Positions 1 to 5,544 of a stretch of 6,393 nucleotides of DNA are shown piece after piece. Origin of the DNA: Nitrospira sp. (lineage in GTDB: Bacteria > Nitrospirota > Nitrospiria > Nitrospirales > Nitrospiraceae); assembly GCA_015904045.1 (NCBI GenBank), contig JABMDG010000005.1, forward strand, positions 1 to 6,393, in the 5' to 3' direction. A program made the translations under genes and the position numbers. Positions within the stretch are counted from its first letter, which is position 1; every line of letters begins with the position of its first letter. The notes beneath the pieces are model-generated. The model ran no database searches, was not told the DNA's origin, and was given only the letters and a program-made list of their open reading frames with translations.

Positions 1-437
1 AGTTCGACCAGCTTGTCCCGCACGTCATCGAGAATCGCCACGAGCTTTTTGACCCGCTGCGCGACCAAGTCCTGAAAGGATAAGGCGGTCATAATTTCCG
101 TCAAACACTTGTCATCCTGCGCCAGGTCGGCGGCGATACTCTGAACACGCATCGAGAGCGTCGTACAATCCACAGCCTTCAACGTCTCTGCGACGGCAGC
201 CAGCTCCTTGACGACACGACCTCGATTGTCTTGAATTGTTTCCGTGAGGCGCATCACCTCAAGCGTGCCCTCTTCCGTCATCTTGTTGAGATCAACCAAA
301 TGCGATGAGGCCATCGGCAAACCTGCGCTGCCGGACACGATCGGAGCGCTGATCTCGCTGATGGTCCGCATAGCCCTTTCAACGAAGCGCGCCAATTCCC
401 CGAGCTCTTCGTATAGTTGATGGCCGTTCTGTTGCAC
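1..437 (-). CDS. cheZ: CheZ-type CheY-P phosphatase, N-terminal part (cut by window edge)
   Basis: This reading frame starts with GTG at 437 and stays open to the window edge, giving about 145 residues and no stop. A Shine-Dalgarno AAGGGAG lies at 443-449, five bases before the GTG, which fixes the start; no ATG fits as well. The protein is almost entirely helical, as expected for the long CheZ hairpin. The decisive motif is SFQDLVAQRVKKLV near residues 120-133. It matches the FQDLTGQ segment of enterobacterial CheZ, with Asp123 and Gln127 in the places of catalytic Asp143 and Gln147. CheZ dephosphorylates CheY-P and so resets the motor switch. The gene lies 55 bp downstream of cheY on the same strand, so the kinase output protein and its phosphatase are probably cotranscribed. 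The C-terminal CheY-binding tail cannot be judged because it is outside the window. Family assignment is fairly secure. Confidence 0.85.
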   Translation of the reverse strand, partial: MQQNGHQLYEELGELARFVERAMRTISEISAPIVSGSAGLPMASSHLVDLNKMTEEGTLEVMRLTETIQDNRGRVVKELAAVAETLKAVDCTTLSMRVQSIAADLAQDDKCLTEIMTALSFQDLVAQRVKKLVAILDDVRDKLVE

Positions 438-492
438 GGGTTCTCCCTTAGCAATCCAACTCGATGCCCGATCTCTCACGGGTCCGGTGCGC

Positions 493-873
493 CTACTTGA
501 AAATCTTCCCCAATTTTTCCTGCATCGTCTCCGCTGTAAACGGCTTGACGATATAATTGCTGACCCCGGCCTGAATCGCCTCGACCAGATTTGCCTGTTG
601 CGCTTCAGCCGTGACCATGAGAACTGGAATCGTTTTAAGTTTGTCGTCAGCTCGGATCGCGCGAAGCATGTCGATGCCCGTCATCACCGGCATATTCCAG
701 TCGGAGACGACAAAGCCAAACGTGTCCGCACGCAGTTTCTGCAGCCCTTCCTGCCCGTTTTCGGCTTCTTCCACATTGGCAAACCCCAACTGTTTCAGAA
801 TGTTTTTCACGATTCTCCGCATCGTGGCCATGTCGTCCACGACAAGGATTTTCATGTTTGGATCAGCCGGCAT
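493..873 (-). CDS. cheY: Chemotaxis response regulator CheY
   Basis: A 126-residue single receiver domain with no output domain, very close to enterobacterial CheY in length and sequence. The acidic pocket is Asp13-Asp14, the phosphoacceptor is Asp58 in SDWNMP, and Thr88, Tyr107 and Lys110 (in the KPF motif) match Thr87, Tyr106 and Lys109 of E. coli CheY. When phosphorylated by CheA it binds the flagellar switch (FliM) and changes rotation. The start is placed at the ATG at 873, not the upstream ATG at 897, because GGAGGGAG at 879-886 lies six bases before it and the protein then aligns end to end with CheY; the extra eight residues would include the Shine-Dalgarno itself. It is followed after 55 bp by the cheZ-like gene. 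A sigma-28-like site lies about 100 bp upstream. Confidence 0.96.
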   Translation of the reverse strand: MPADPNMKILVVDDMATMRRIVKNILKQLGFANVEEAENGQEGLQKLRADTFGFVVSDWNMPVMTGIDMLRAIRADDKLKTIPVLMVTAEAQQANLVEAIQAGVSNYIVKPFTAETMQEKLGKIFK

Positions 874-878
874 AACGT

Positions 879-886
879 CTCCCTCC
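879..886 (-). promoter_or_regulatory. Shine-Dalgarno that decides the cheY start
   Basis: GGAGGGAG on the minus strand lies six bases upstream of the ATG at 873. It supports this start over the in-frame ATG at 897, which would place the Shine-Dalgarno inside the coding region. Confidence 0.8.
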
Positions 887-976
887 ATCTGCGGCACAAT
901 ACGTCACAATCAGCGCAGGGCTGCCCTCGATGCCATCCAGAACTGAGCCCCCTATTCGAGTGCCCATCGCCCATCA

Positions 977-1003
977 CTATCGGCATATTCTTGAGAAAAC
1001 CTA
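977..1003 (-). promoter_or_regulatory. Candidate sigma-28 (FliA) promoter upstream of cheY
   Basis: Read on the minus strand, the site is TAGGTTTT, an 11-base spacer, then GCCGATAG. The enterobacterial FliA consensus is TAAAGTTT, N11, GCCGATAA, so 5 of 8 and 7 of 8 positions match with exact spacing. Transcription would start near 969-971, giving a leader of roughly 100 bases before cheY. The -10 part is embedded in a 12-mer that recurs exactly upstream of the HTH gene. This is a pattern match only; the consensus in this lineage is unknown to me. Confidence 0.5.
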
Positions 1004-1165
1004 AGGCATGCGGCACAACTGTCAGGCGGCCGGGCATGACTCACAGATAGGACATGAACGATGCGGTGGAGGCTGAATGCGTCGGGAACGACAGGCGCGC
1101 GCGCGTTGCATCTGATAACTCAATGCTACACACTCATCGCTGAAGACTCGGCACGGCCTGCACAA

Positions 1166-1408
1166 TCAGCGATCGGGTTTTACTAGCGAGGACCGGCTGC
1201 GCATCCATTCATGAATATCTCGGCGGAGAAAGCGCCAATGCTTTCCGATTTTCGAGGCCGGCAATTCGCCGATTCGCGCGAGCTTGTATACCGTGGATTT
1301 CGGGACCCGCAGAAACCGAGCCACATCGACGATGGTCAGGATCTCGCCATCCGCCGTAAAGGCATGATCCCCAGCGAGCGCTGTTGTTTCAGATGCGGCG
1401 TCCTTCAT
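1166..1408 (-). CDS. Small excisionase-family helix-turn-helix DNA-binding protein
   Basis: An 80-residue protein with a single MerR/excisionase-type HTH (HTH_17-like) at about residues 24-70. Visible hallmarks are LTIVDVARFLRVPKSTVYKL (recognition helix region), then GELPASKIGKHWRF (the wing) and a final helix RRDIHEWMRS. Such proteins bind DNA and often act as small transcriptional regulators; the name excisionase reflects fold, not proven recombination, and no integrase or attachment site is visible here. The ATG at 1408 is the only usable start, because the frame is open upstream only to stops next to the PilZ remnant and contains no ATG, GTG or TTG. No Shine-Dalgarno precedes it, whereas most neighbours have strong ones. 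A sigma-28-like -10 ends only 10 bases upstream. Its place between flagellar and chemotaxis genes suggests a motility regulator, which is an inference. Confidence 0.85.
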   Translation of the reverse strand: MKDAASETTALAGDHAFTADGEILTIVDVARFLRVPKSTVYKLARIGELPASKIGKHWRFLRRDIHEWMRSRSSLVKPDR

Positions 1409-1418
1409 AGCACTTGCA

Positions 1419-1445
1419 CTATCGGCATGGCCACGTAGAACCTTG
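1419..1445 (-). promoter_or_regulatory. Candidate sigma-28 (FliA) promoter at the HTH gene
   Basis: On the minus strand the site reads CAAGGTTC, an 11-base spacer, then GCCGATAG, matching the FliA consensus (TAAAGTTT, N11, GCCGATAA) at 5 of 8 and 7 of 8 positions with exact spacing. The expected transcription start, 6-8 bases past the -10, falls at about 1411-1413, only 3-5 bases before the ATG at 1408. The mRNA would be nearly leaderless, which would fit the absence of a Shine-Dalgarno. Chance matching cannot be excluded. Confidence 0.45.
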
Positions 1446-1457
1446 AGCGTGAGTAGC

Positions 1458-1904
1458 TTACCGATTGACCCGTGGCCAGTAACTTCCCATTACCATTAAC
1501 CACCCGGGCCCCGTCTGGCACGCAGCCGTTCGGCTTGCGTACGAAGGATGTGCCGGATAAGGTGTTCTTGATCGTCTGCGTTGAGATCCACAAATTCCGT
1601 AGCCAGCGCAAATCCATGTCCTTGAGGGTCGGGAGACGATCGGATGATCTTGATAACCGTCTGAACCGGCGTAAACCACTGCGGTTTTTGCTACGCGCGC
1701 CCGTTCCTGAACCTGTCGATCGCTCGCCAACATCCGCTCGGCATCCTGCTGCGCAATCGATACGCCCTGCATCACAGCCTCTCGCATGCGGTAGCACTCC
1801 TCGACAAGATCCCACCGGCCTTGCTCCGCCGCATTTCTCGCAGATACAGTCAGCCGTTCAAGTTCGGCTCTTCCGGTTTCCCTGTCCGCCGCCACCCCGG
1901 TCAC
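1458..1904 (-). pseudogene. FliT-like flagellar chaperone frame, 3' end replaced by out-of-frame PilZ DNA
   Basis: The GTG at 1904 overlaps the fliS stop (GTGA), with GGGAG at 1912-1916 seven bases upstream, so translation is probably coupled to fliS. An earlier in-frame ATG at 1976 lies deep inside fliS and is less likely. Counting from the GTG, the first 75-80 residues look like a small helical FliT-type protein: AELERLTVSARNAAEQGRWD, then EECYRMREAVM, and a charged helix with DRQVQERARVAKTAV. FliT-type proteins are export chaperones for FliD, and a position just after fliS is typical. From about position 1670 downward the frame turns into low-complexity, Cys/Arg/Ser-rich sequence, because the underlying DNA encodes a PilZ fragment in another frame. 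The final 65-70 residues are therefore probably junk. FliT homology is by resemblance only; a short functional helical protein remains possible. Confidence 0.55.
1496..1672 (-). pseudogene. C-terminal remnant of a PilZ (c-di-GMP-binding) domain gene
   Basis: In a frame different from the overlapping fliT-like frame, the minus strand encodes about 55 recognisable residues ending at TAA (1496-1498). Key parts are QTVIKIIRSS, then GHGFALATEFVDLNADD and EHLIRHILRTQAERLRARR. This is the last beta strands and the C-terminal helix of a PilZ domain of the YcgR-like kind, where a G-x-G/A-LA-x-EFVDL strand precedes a helix ending in Arg-rich sequence. The N-terminal RxxxR and (D/N)xSxxG c-di-GMP-binding motifs are missing: upstream the frame meets a TAG at 1691-1693 and the DNA belongs to the fliT-like gene. 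No start codon or ribosome site serves this frame. I infer a deletion that fused the 5' part of fliT to the 3' part of pilZ, with the junction near 1665-1680. A frameshift alone would not explain the missing half. Confidence 0.65.
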
Positions 1905-2296
1905 CGGGCAGCTCCCACCGCCGGTTGCTGCCGAGCCACTACCTCCTGCCAGCCCTCTCGTAGCGTCTTGAGACACCGAAGCGGACCGTCTAGATGGCTC
2001 GCGCTGTTCCGCGTGTTCGCCTCAATCAGCTCGGTCAAAATGTACTCATACAGCCGACGCAGCGAAACGGCAATCTCTCCGCCCTGCTCGAAGTCGAGCA
2101 CGCTATTGAGTTCTCCGACGATGGAAATGGCCCGGCCCAGAAAACGGCCTTTGTCGCTAAGATTGTTGGACTCGATGCCCACGCGAGCCAATTCGATCGA
2201 TTGAATGGCAGCGTCGTACAACAACACAATGATCTGCACGCTGGAGGAAGTCATGATTTGGGTCTGCTGATATTGCCTGGCGTACTGGGTGACCAT
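1901..2296 (-). CDS. fliS: Flagellin export chaperone FliS
   Basis: A 131-residue helical protein of normal FliS length. Family hallmarks are visible in order: an N-terminal YARQYQQTQIMTSS segment, VQIIVLLYDAAIQSIELA (the LYD motif), KGRFLGRAISIVGELNSVLD, FEQGGEIAVSLRRLYEYI, and the C-terminal LREGW helix. FliS binds the disordered C-terminal end of flagellin in the cytoplasm, prevents premature polymerisation and delivers it to the export gate. The ATG at 2296 follows fliD after 22 bp, with an AAGGAA-type Shine-Dalgarno in that gap, so it is probably cotranscribed with fliD. Its TGA overlaps the GTG of the fliT-like frame. No damage is seen. Confidence 0.93.
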   Translation of the reverse strand: MVTQYARQYQQTQIMTSSSVQIIVLLYDAAIQSIELARVGIESNNLSDKGRFLGRAISIVGELNSVLDFEQGGEIAVSLRRLYEYILTELIEANTRNSASHLDGPLRCLKTLREGWQEVVARQQPAVGAAR

Positions 2297-2318
2297 AGGT
2301 TCCTTCCGTAGAGGCTCC

Positions 2319-3719
2319 TTACTGTTGTTTCAAAGAAGAATTCGCCTGGAGAAATCCGCTTTGGCTTTGCAGTCTGCCAAGCAGTCCATCCAGAGCGGCA
2401 TACTGGCGGCGCAACCGCTCTTCATATTGCGCGAGAAGATCCTCTTTTCTCGCAATGTCGTCCGTGAGATCGGAAATCTGGTCGGTGAGGCTTCCCTTGC
2501 GAAGAGTCACTGCCCCCGCCGTAATATCATCGAGTGCGTCCACGGCATTCGACACCAGCTGGGCGACCCCGGTGCTGCCGGTTTGATTGATAAATAGACT
2601 CTTGACCGCCGAATAGTTTGAACTGAGCGCAGCATCGAGCTTTGCATCATCAATCGTGACAGTGCCATCTCGCTCTGTTTTGAACCCCACTTCACCGACC
2701 GACGCATACGTCGCCAATCCTGCTACGGAGGAAGAGAGGGCGGTCCTCAGCTGGCTCAGGACCGTCCGCACCGTCGGTTCGTTGAAGAAGATGCCACCCT
2801 CTTTTGTCGCGATGTCGTAGGTATTCCGCTCGTTGATAAACTTCACCACTTCATTGTAGCCCGTCGCCAGCGCCCTGATGCTGGTCTTGACGGCACTGGC
2901 GTCCCGGGACACATTGACCGCAACGGTGCCGCCCCCTGTCGTTTTGCTCAATGTCAGCGTGACTCCGGCGATCGCATCGGTGATGGTGTTGCTGCTGCGT
3001 TGGAAGGTCAGCGGATTCAACGCGGGATCGCCGACGACAATAATGGCGTCTTGCGCCGCCTGCAACGTATCCGTTCCTCCGGTCGTGCTGGCGTTTAAAA
3101 AGTCCAAGTCGGTGTTGTCGGCTACAATCGTGATCCCGTTACTGGCGCCGGTGCTGGTCGCAGTCAGCACCAAGCGATAGGCGGGGGAGGCCTCGGTTCC
3201 GGTGTTTACCACCGACGCGACGGCGCCCGCGCCAAGGTCATTGATAGCGGTCTGGAGATCTTCGATTGTCGCAGATGCCCCCAATGTAATGGTTTGACCC
3301 GTGCCTGAACCAACCCGAAACGTGAAGGTGCCGGATGAGCCGCTGACGATGTCCGTCGTCGTGGAGGCAACGGCCTTCGCCGCCCTATTCGTGAGCTGAT
3401 GGCTTTGCGCCAGCTGTGTCACCCTGACGGTATAGCTCCCCGGCGTGGCCGACGACGACCCTGTCGCACTCAATACCGTCGAGTCGCTGACGGATACGCT
3501 GGAGCGGTCGAAGTTAGACGGTAAACGGATCGCGTCAGATGCGCTCTGGAGCGACGCCAGTTTCGTACTTAATGTGGCATAGTCGGTCGATTTGGAGTTG
3601 AGCCCGGCCTTCTTCTCGATTAACCGATCGACCGGTAGGCGCGAGACTTTCACTAACTGATCGACAACCTGGCCGAAATCAAGTCCGTTCCCGAGCCCGC
3701 CGAAACTGATTGTTGCCAT
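2319..3719 (-). CDS. fliD: Flagellar filament cap protein FliD (HAP2), full-length copy
   Basis: A 466-residue FliD of ordinary length. The N-terminal FliD_N region covers roughly residues 8-105 (GLGNGLDFGQVVDQLVKVSR near the start), a Ser/Thr/Gly-rich middle forms the exposed domains, and the FliD_C part includes YNEVVKFINE and FKTERDGT. The last about 60 residues form a coiled-coil helix (SLTDQISDLTDDIARKEDLL and onward), the C-terminal D0 leg that packs with the N-terminus and holds the cap on the filament tip. FliD caps the growing filament and helps flagellin subunits fold. An AGGGAG Shine-Dalgarno lies before the ATG at 3719, 18 bp past a flaG remnant. It is followed by fliS. It is about 91% identical in protein, with no gaps, to the truncated copy upstream over residues 1-405. 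This is the copy most likely to make the working cap. Confidence 0.93.
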   Translation of the reverse strand: MATISFGGLGNGLDFGQVVDQLVKVSRLPVDRLIEKKAGLNSKSTDYATLSTKLASLQSASDAIRLPSNFDRSSVSVSDSTVLSATGSSSATPGSYTVRVTQLAQSHQLTNRAAKAVASTTTDIVSGSSGTFTFRVGSGTGQTITLGASATIEDLQTAINDLGAGAVASVVNTGTEASPAYRLVLTATSTGASNGITIVADNTDLDFLNASTTGGTDTLQAAQDAIIVVGDPALNPLTFQRSSNTITDAIAGVTLTLSKTTGGGTVAVNVSRDASAVKTSIRALATGYNEVVKFINERNTYDIATKEGGIFFNEPTVRTVLSQLRTALSSSVAGLATYASVGEVGFKTERDGTVTIDDAKLDAALSSNYSAVKSLFINQTGSTGVAQLVSNAVDALDDITAGAVTLRKGSLTDQISDLTDDIARKEDLLAQYEERLRRQYAALDGLLGRLQSQSGFLQANSSLKQQ

Positions 3720-3876
3720 GAGCTCTCCCTGCCCCCGCTATGCCTGTTCGTGCAGCAGCAGACCCTTCGCGCTGGACAAATACTTTTCAAGCTGAAGTAG
3801 CTCTTCCGGGGGAATTTGCCGGATAAGTTTTCCGGAATCCTCCTGGACCACCTTGATGACGACGCGTTCGGTTTCA
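2505..3876. repeat. Tandem duplication unit, downstream copy (flaG 3' end plus fliD codons 1-405)
   Basis: A 1372-bp unit directly abutting a second copy at 3877-5248 in the same orientation. It contains the last 45 codons of flaG, the 18-bp flaG-fliD spacer and the first 405 codons of fliD. Position n here corresponds to n+1372 in the other copy without any gap in the parts I compared. Hand alignment of several stretches gives roughly 12% nucleotide difference, largely at third codon positions. Homology ends sharply at both borders. Confidence 0.9.
3738..3876 (-). pseudogene. Headless flaG remnant (last 45 codons)
   Basis: This stretch matches codons 76-120 of the intact flaG, from ETER to LLLHEQA and the TAG stop, with five amino-acid differences (including V to L before RQIPPEE and V to A before KGLLL). 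It has no start codon: upstream of the first homologous codon the frame reaches a TGA within two codons, because the DNA there belongs to the truncated fliD. The fragment brings with it the natural flaG-fliD spacer and Shine-Dalgarno that serve the full-length fliD. By hand count about 20 of 135 bases differ from flaG, but most changes are silent, so the divergence probably accumulated while this copy was still an intact gene. Confidence 0.9.
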
Positions 3877-5091
3877 GGTCACGGCCCCCGCCGCGATATC
3901 ATCGAGTGCGTCCACGGCATTCGTCACCAGCTGGGCGACTCCCGTACTACCGGTTTGATTGATAAATAGACTCTTGACCGCCGAATAGTTCGAGCTGAGC
4001 GCGGCATCGATCTTTGCTTCGTCGATCGTCATCGTGCCGTCTCGCTCCGTTTTGAACCCGATTTCCCCCACCATCGTGTAGGTGGTCAAGCCGGATACGG
4101 AGGAGGAGAGAGCAGTCTTCAGCTGACTCAAGACCGTCCGCACCGTCGGCTCGTTGAAGAAAATGCCGCCTTCTTTTGTCGCGATGTTATAGGTATTTCG
4201 CTCATTGATAAACTTGACTACTTCATTGTATGCCGTCGCAAGCGCCTTGATATTGGTCTTAACGGCGCCGGCGTCCCGGGACACATTGACCGCAACGGTG
4301 CCGGTCCCTGTCGTTCCACTCAATGTCAGCGTGACTCCGGCAATTGCATCGGTGATGGTGTTACTGCTGCGCTGGAAGGTCAGCGGAGTCAATGTGGGAT
4401 CGCCGACGACAATAATGGCGTCTTGCGCGGCCTGAAGCGTGTCCGTGCCTCCGGTCCCGGTCCCATTCAGAAAGTCTAAGTCGGTATTGTCGGCAACGAT
4501 CGTGATGCCGGTACTGGCACCGGTGCTGGTCGCAGTCAGCACCAACCGATAGGCAGGGGAGACGTCGGTTCCAGTGTTCACTACCGACGCGACGGCGCCC
4601 GCGCCAAGGTCATTGATGGCGGTTTTGAGATCTTCAATCGTCGCGGATGCCCCCAACGTAAGAGTTTGATTCGAGCCCGACCCGACTCGAAACGTGAGGG
4701 TGCCGGATGAGCCGCTGACGATATCCGTCGTCATAGCAGCGACGGCTTTCGCCGCTCTATTCGCGAGCTGATGGCTTTGCGCTAACTGTGTCACCCTGAC
4801 GGTGTAGCTCCCCGGCGTCGCCGATGACGACCCTGTTGCGCTCAATACCGTCGAGTCGCTGACGGACACGCTGGAGCGGTCAAAGTTGGACGTGAGACGG
4901 ATTGCATCGGATGCACTCTGCAGCGACGCCAGTTTCGTACTTAGTGTGGCATAGTCGGTCGATTTCGAGTTCAGTGTGGCTTTTTTCTCGTTCAGCCGCT
5001 CGACCGGTAGGCGTGAGACTTTCACCAACTGATCGACGACCTGGCCGAAATCAAGCCCGTTCCCGAGCCCGCCGAAACTTATTGTTGCCAT
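3874..5091 (-). CDS. fliD: FliD-like cap protein, 3'-truncated copy (405 of 466 residues)
   Basis: This copy has the same N-terminus as the full-length FliD and aligns with it without a gap for 405 residues, with 38 differences by hand count. It then stops at a TGA created by the junction with flaG sequence (GAVT followed by stop). Lost is the C-terminal coiled-coil leg of domain D0, which in known FliD structures pairs with the N-terminal helix and seats the cap on the filament. The conserved N-terminal helices, the exposed middle and the FKTERDGT segment remain. A GGGGAG Shine-Dalgarno precedes the ATG at 5091, 18 bp after the intact flaG, so it should be well translated. The frame is undamaged and differences from the paralogue are mainly synonymous. 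It may be a recently broken gene, or a shortened protein with a changed role; sequence alone does not decide. Confidence 0.85.
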   Translation of the reverse strand: MATISFGGLGNGLDFGQVVDQLVKVSRLPVERLNEKKATLNSKSTDYATLSTKLASLQSASDAIRLTSNFDRSSVSVSDSTVLSATGSSSATPGSYTVRVTQLAQSHQLANRAAKAVAAMTTDIVSGSSGTLTFRVGSGSNQTLTLGASATIEDLKTAINDLGAGAVASVVNTGTDVSPAYRLVLTATSTGASTGITIVADNTDLDFLNGTGTGGTDTLQAAQDAIIVVGDPTLTPLTFQRSSNTITDAIAGVTLTLSGTTGTGTVAVNVSRDAGAVKTNIKALATAYNEVVKFINERNTYNIATKEGGIFFNEPTVRTVLSQLKTALSSSVSGLTTYTMVGEIGFKTERDGTMTIDEAKIDAALSSNYSAVKSLFINQTGSTGVAQLVTNAVDALDDIAAGAVT

Positions 5092-5248
5092 GCGCTCTCC
5101 CCGCCCCCGCTATGCCTGTTCGTGCAGCAGCAGCCCCTTCACGCTCGACAGATACTTTTCAAGTTGAAGTAGTTCTTCAGGGGGAATTTGCCGAATAACT
5201 TTACCGGAGTCCTGTTGGACGACTTTGACGATAACCCGCTCGGTTTCA
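3877..5248. repeat. Tandem duplication unit, upstream copy (flaG 3' end plus fliD codons 1-405)
   Basis: The partner of the unit at 2505-3876, with a period of exactly 1372 bp and the same orientation. Its upper border lies at codon 75/76 of the intact flaG and its lower border at codon 405 of the truncated fliD. At the border 3876/3877 the fliD sequence GTGAC(C) passes directly into the flaG sequence TGAAACCGA, with at most a base of shared sequence, so no long homology guided the join. Confidence 0.9.
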
Positions 5249-5472
5249 TCATCAACTTCGATTTTGAGACGAGGTTCTGTGGACTCCAGCACCTTGCCCA
5301 CCTTCGCCGCCGCCCGGTCAATTGCTGCCCGGTCGAGAGGACCTGACTGAGCCGGTTCGGAATCAGAGAACTTGCTTGCTGCACGCAGTTGTCGAGCCAC
5401 AACCTCAGCCGGTTCATGCGCTCGGGTAGATACGGCCGGATGATCAGATCTTGGCGCCACATGATGAATCAT
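5110..5472 (-). CDS. flaG: FlaG family flagellar protein
   Basis: A 120-residue protein. The first about 65 residues are variable, polar and Ala-rich; the C-terminal half is the conserved FlaG domain with KIEVDDETERVIVKVVQ, then DSGKVIRQIPPEELLQLEKY and GLLLHEQA. FlaG genes sit between fliC and fliD in many bacteria, and mutants in some species have altered filament length; the molecular action is not well established. A perfect AAGGAGG at 5478-5484, five bases before the ATG at 5472, supports the start. The gene follows fliC after 72 bp containing a hairpin and precedes the truncated fliD by 18 bp. Its last 45 codons are duplicated at 3738-3876. The gene itself looks intact. Confidence 0.92.
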   Translation of the reverse strand: MIHHVAPRSDHPAVSTRAHEPAEVVARQLRAASKFSDSEPAQSGPLDRAAIDRAAAKVGKVLESTEPRLKIEVDDETERVIVKVVQQDSGKVIRQIPPEELLQLEKYLSSVKGLLLHEQA

Positions 5473-5498
5473 GGCAGCCTCCTTATAATGAACCTACA

Positions 5499-5531
5499 GG
5501 CCGCGTCCTCCTAATTTGAGAGGACGCGGCC
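5499..5531 (-). terminator. Strong hairpin after fliC (partial terminator or mRNA stabiliser)
   Basis: GGCCGCGTCCTC at 5499-5510 pairs perfectly with GAGGACGCGGCC at 5520-5531 around a 9-base loop, 13 bases after the flagellin stop codon. On the minus strand the bases after the stem are only modestly T-rich (TGTAGGTTCATT), so termination may be incomplete. A likely role is to protect or define the 3' end of abundant flagellin mRNA while letting less transcript through to flaG and fliD. The flaG Shine-Dalgarno begins 14 bases beyond the stem. Confidence 0.65.
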
Positions 5532-5544
5532 CGATCGGCGACGT

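Larger units (their letters stand above)
874..1165. other. Intergenic gap between the HTH gene and cheY (292 bp)
   Basis: No convincing gene is present. Short open frames exist on both strands, but they lack family resemblance and good ribosome sites. The gap holds the cheY Shine-Dalgarno, a sigma-28-like site at 977-1003, and an alternating GC tract at 1095-1105. No clear hairpin-plus-T-run terminator was seen after the HTH stop codon, so readthrough from upstream genes into cheY is possible. Confidence 0.6.

Noticed and set aside
852..1037. 61-codon minus-strand open frame upstream of and overlapping cheY
   Set aside because: No family resemblance, no good ribosome site, and it overlaps the cheY start and the candidate promoter.
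487..1050. Long plus-strand open frames opposite cheY, and others opposite fliD, fliS and fliC
   Set aside because: They mirror strong coding sequence on the minus strand, have no recognisable domains, and are the usual antisense shadows in GC-rich DNA.
1095..1105. Alternating GCGCGCGCGCG tract in the intergenic gap, possible Z-DNA
   Set aside because: Only 11 bases long and unremarkable in a GC-rich genome; no associated feature.
1405..1815. 136-codon open frame on the minus strand overlapping the fliT-like and PilZ frames and touching the HTH start
   Set aside because: Its translation is Arg/Gly/Ser-rich with no family resemblance, and two better-supported frames use the same DNA. The ATGA overlap with the HTH start is probably accidental.
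3870..3885. Programmed +1 frameshift at ACC TGA that would fuse truncated FliD to the flaG fragment, as a G-rich tract lies just upstream
   Set aside because: The flaG fragment is indeed in the +1 frame, but the tRNA on ACC would have to re-pair with CCT, which is poor, and the G-tract spacing differs from the known release-factor-2 site. A plain duplication junction explains the stop.
2505..5248. Insertion sequence or CRISPR-like repeat as the reason for the long direct repeat
   Set aside because: The repeat consists wholly of flaG and fliD coding sequence, with no transposase, terminal inverted repeats or spacers.
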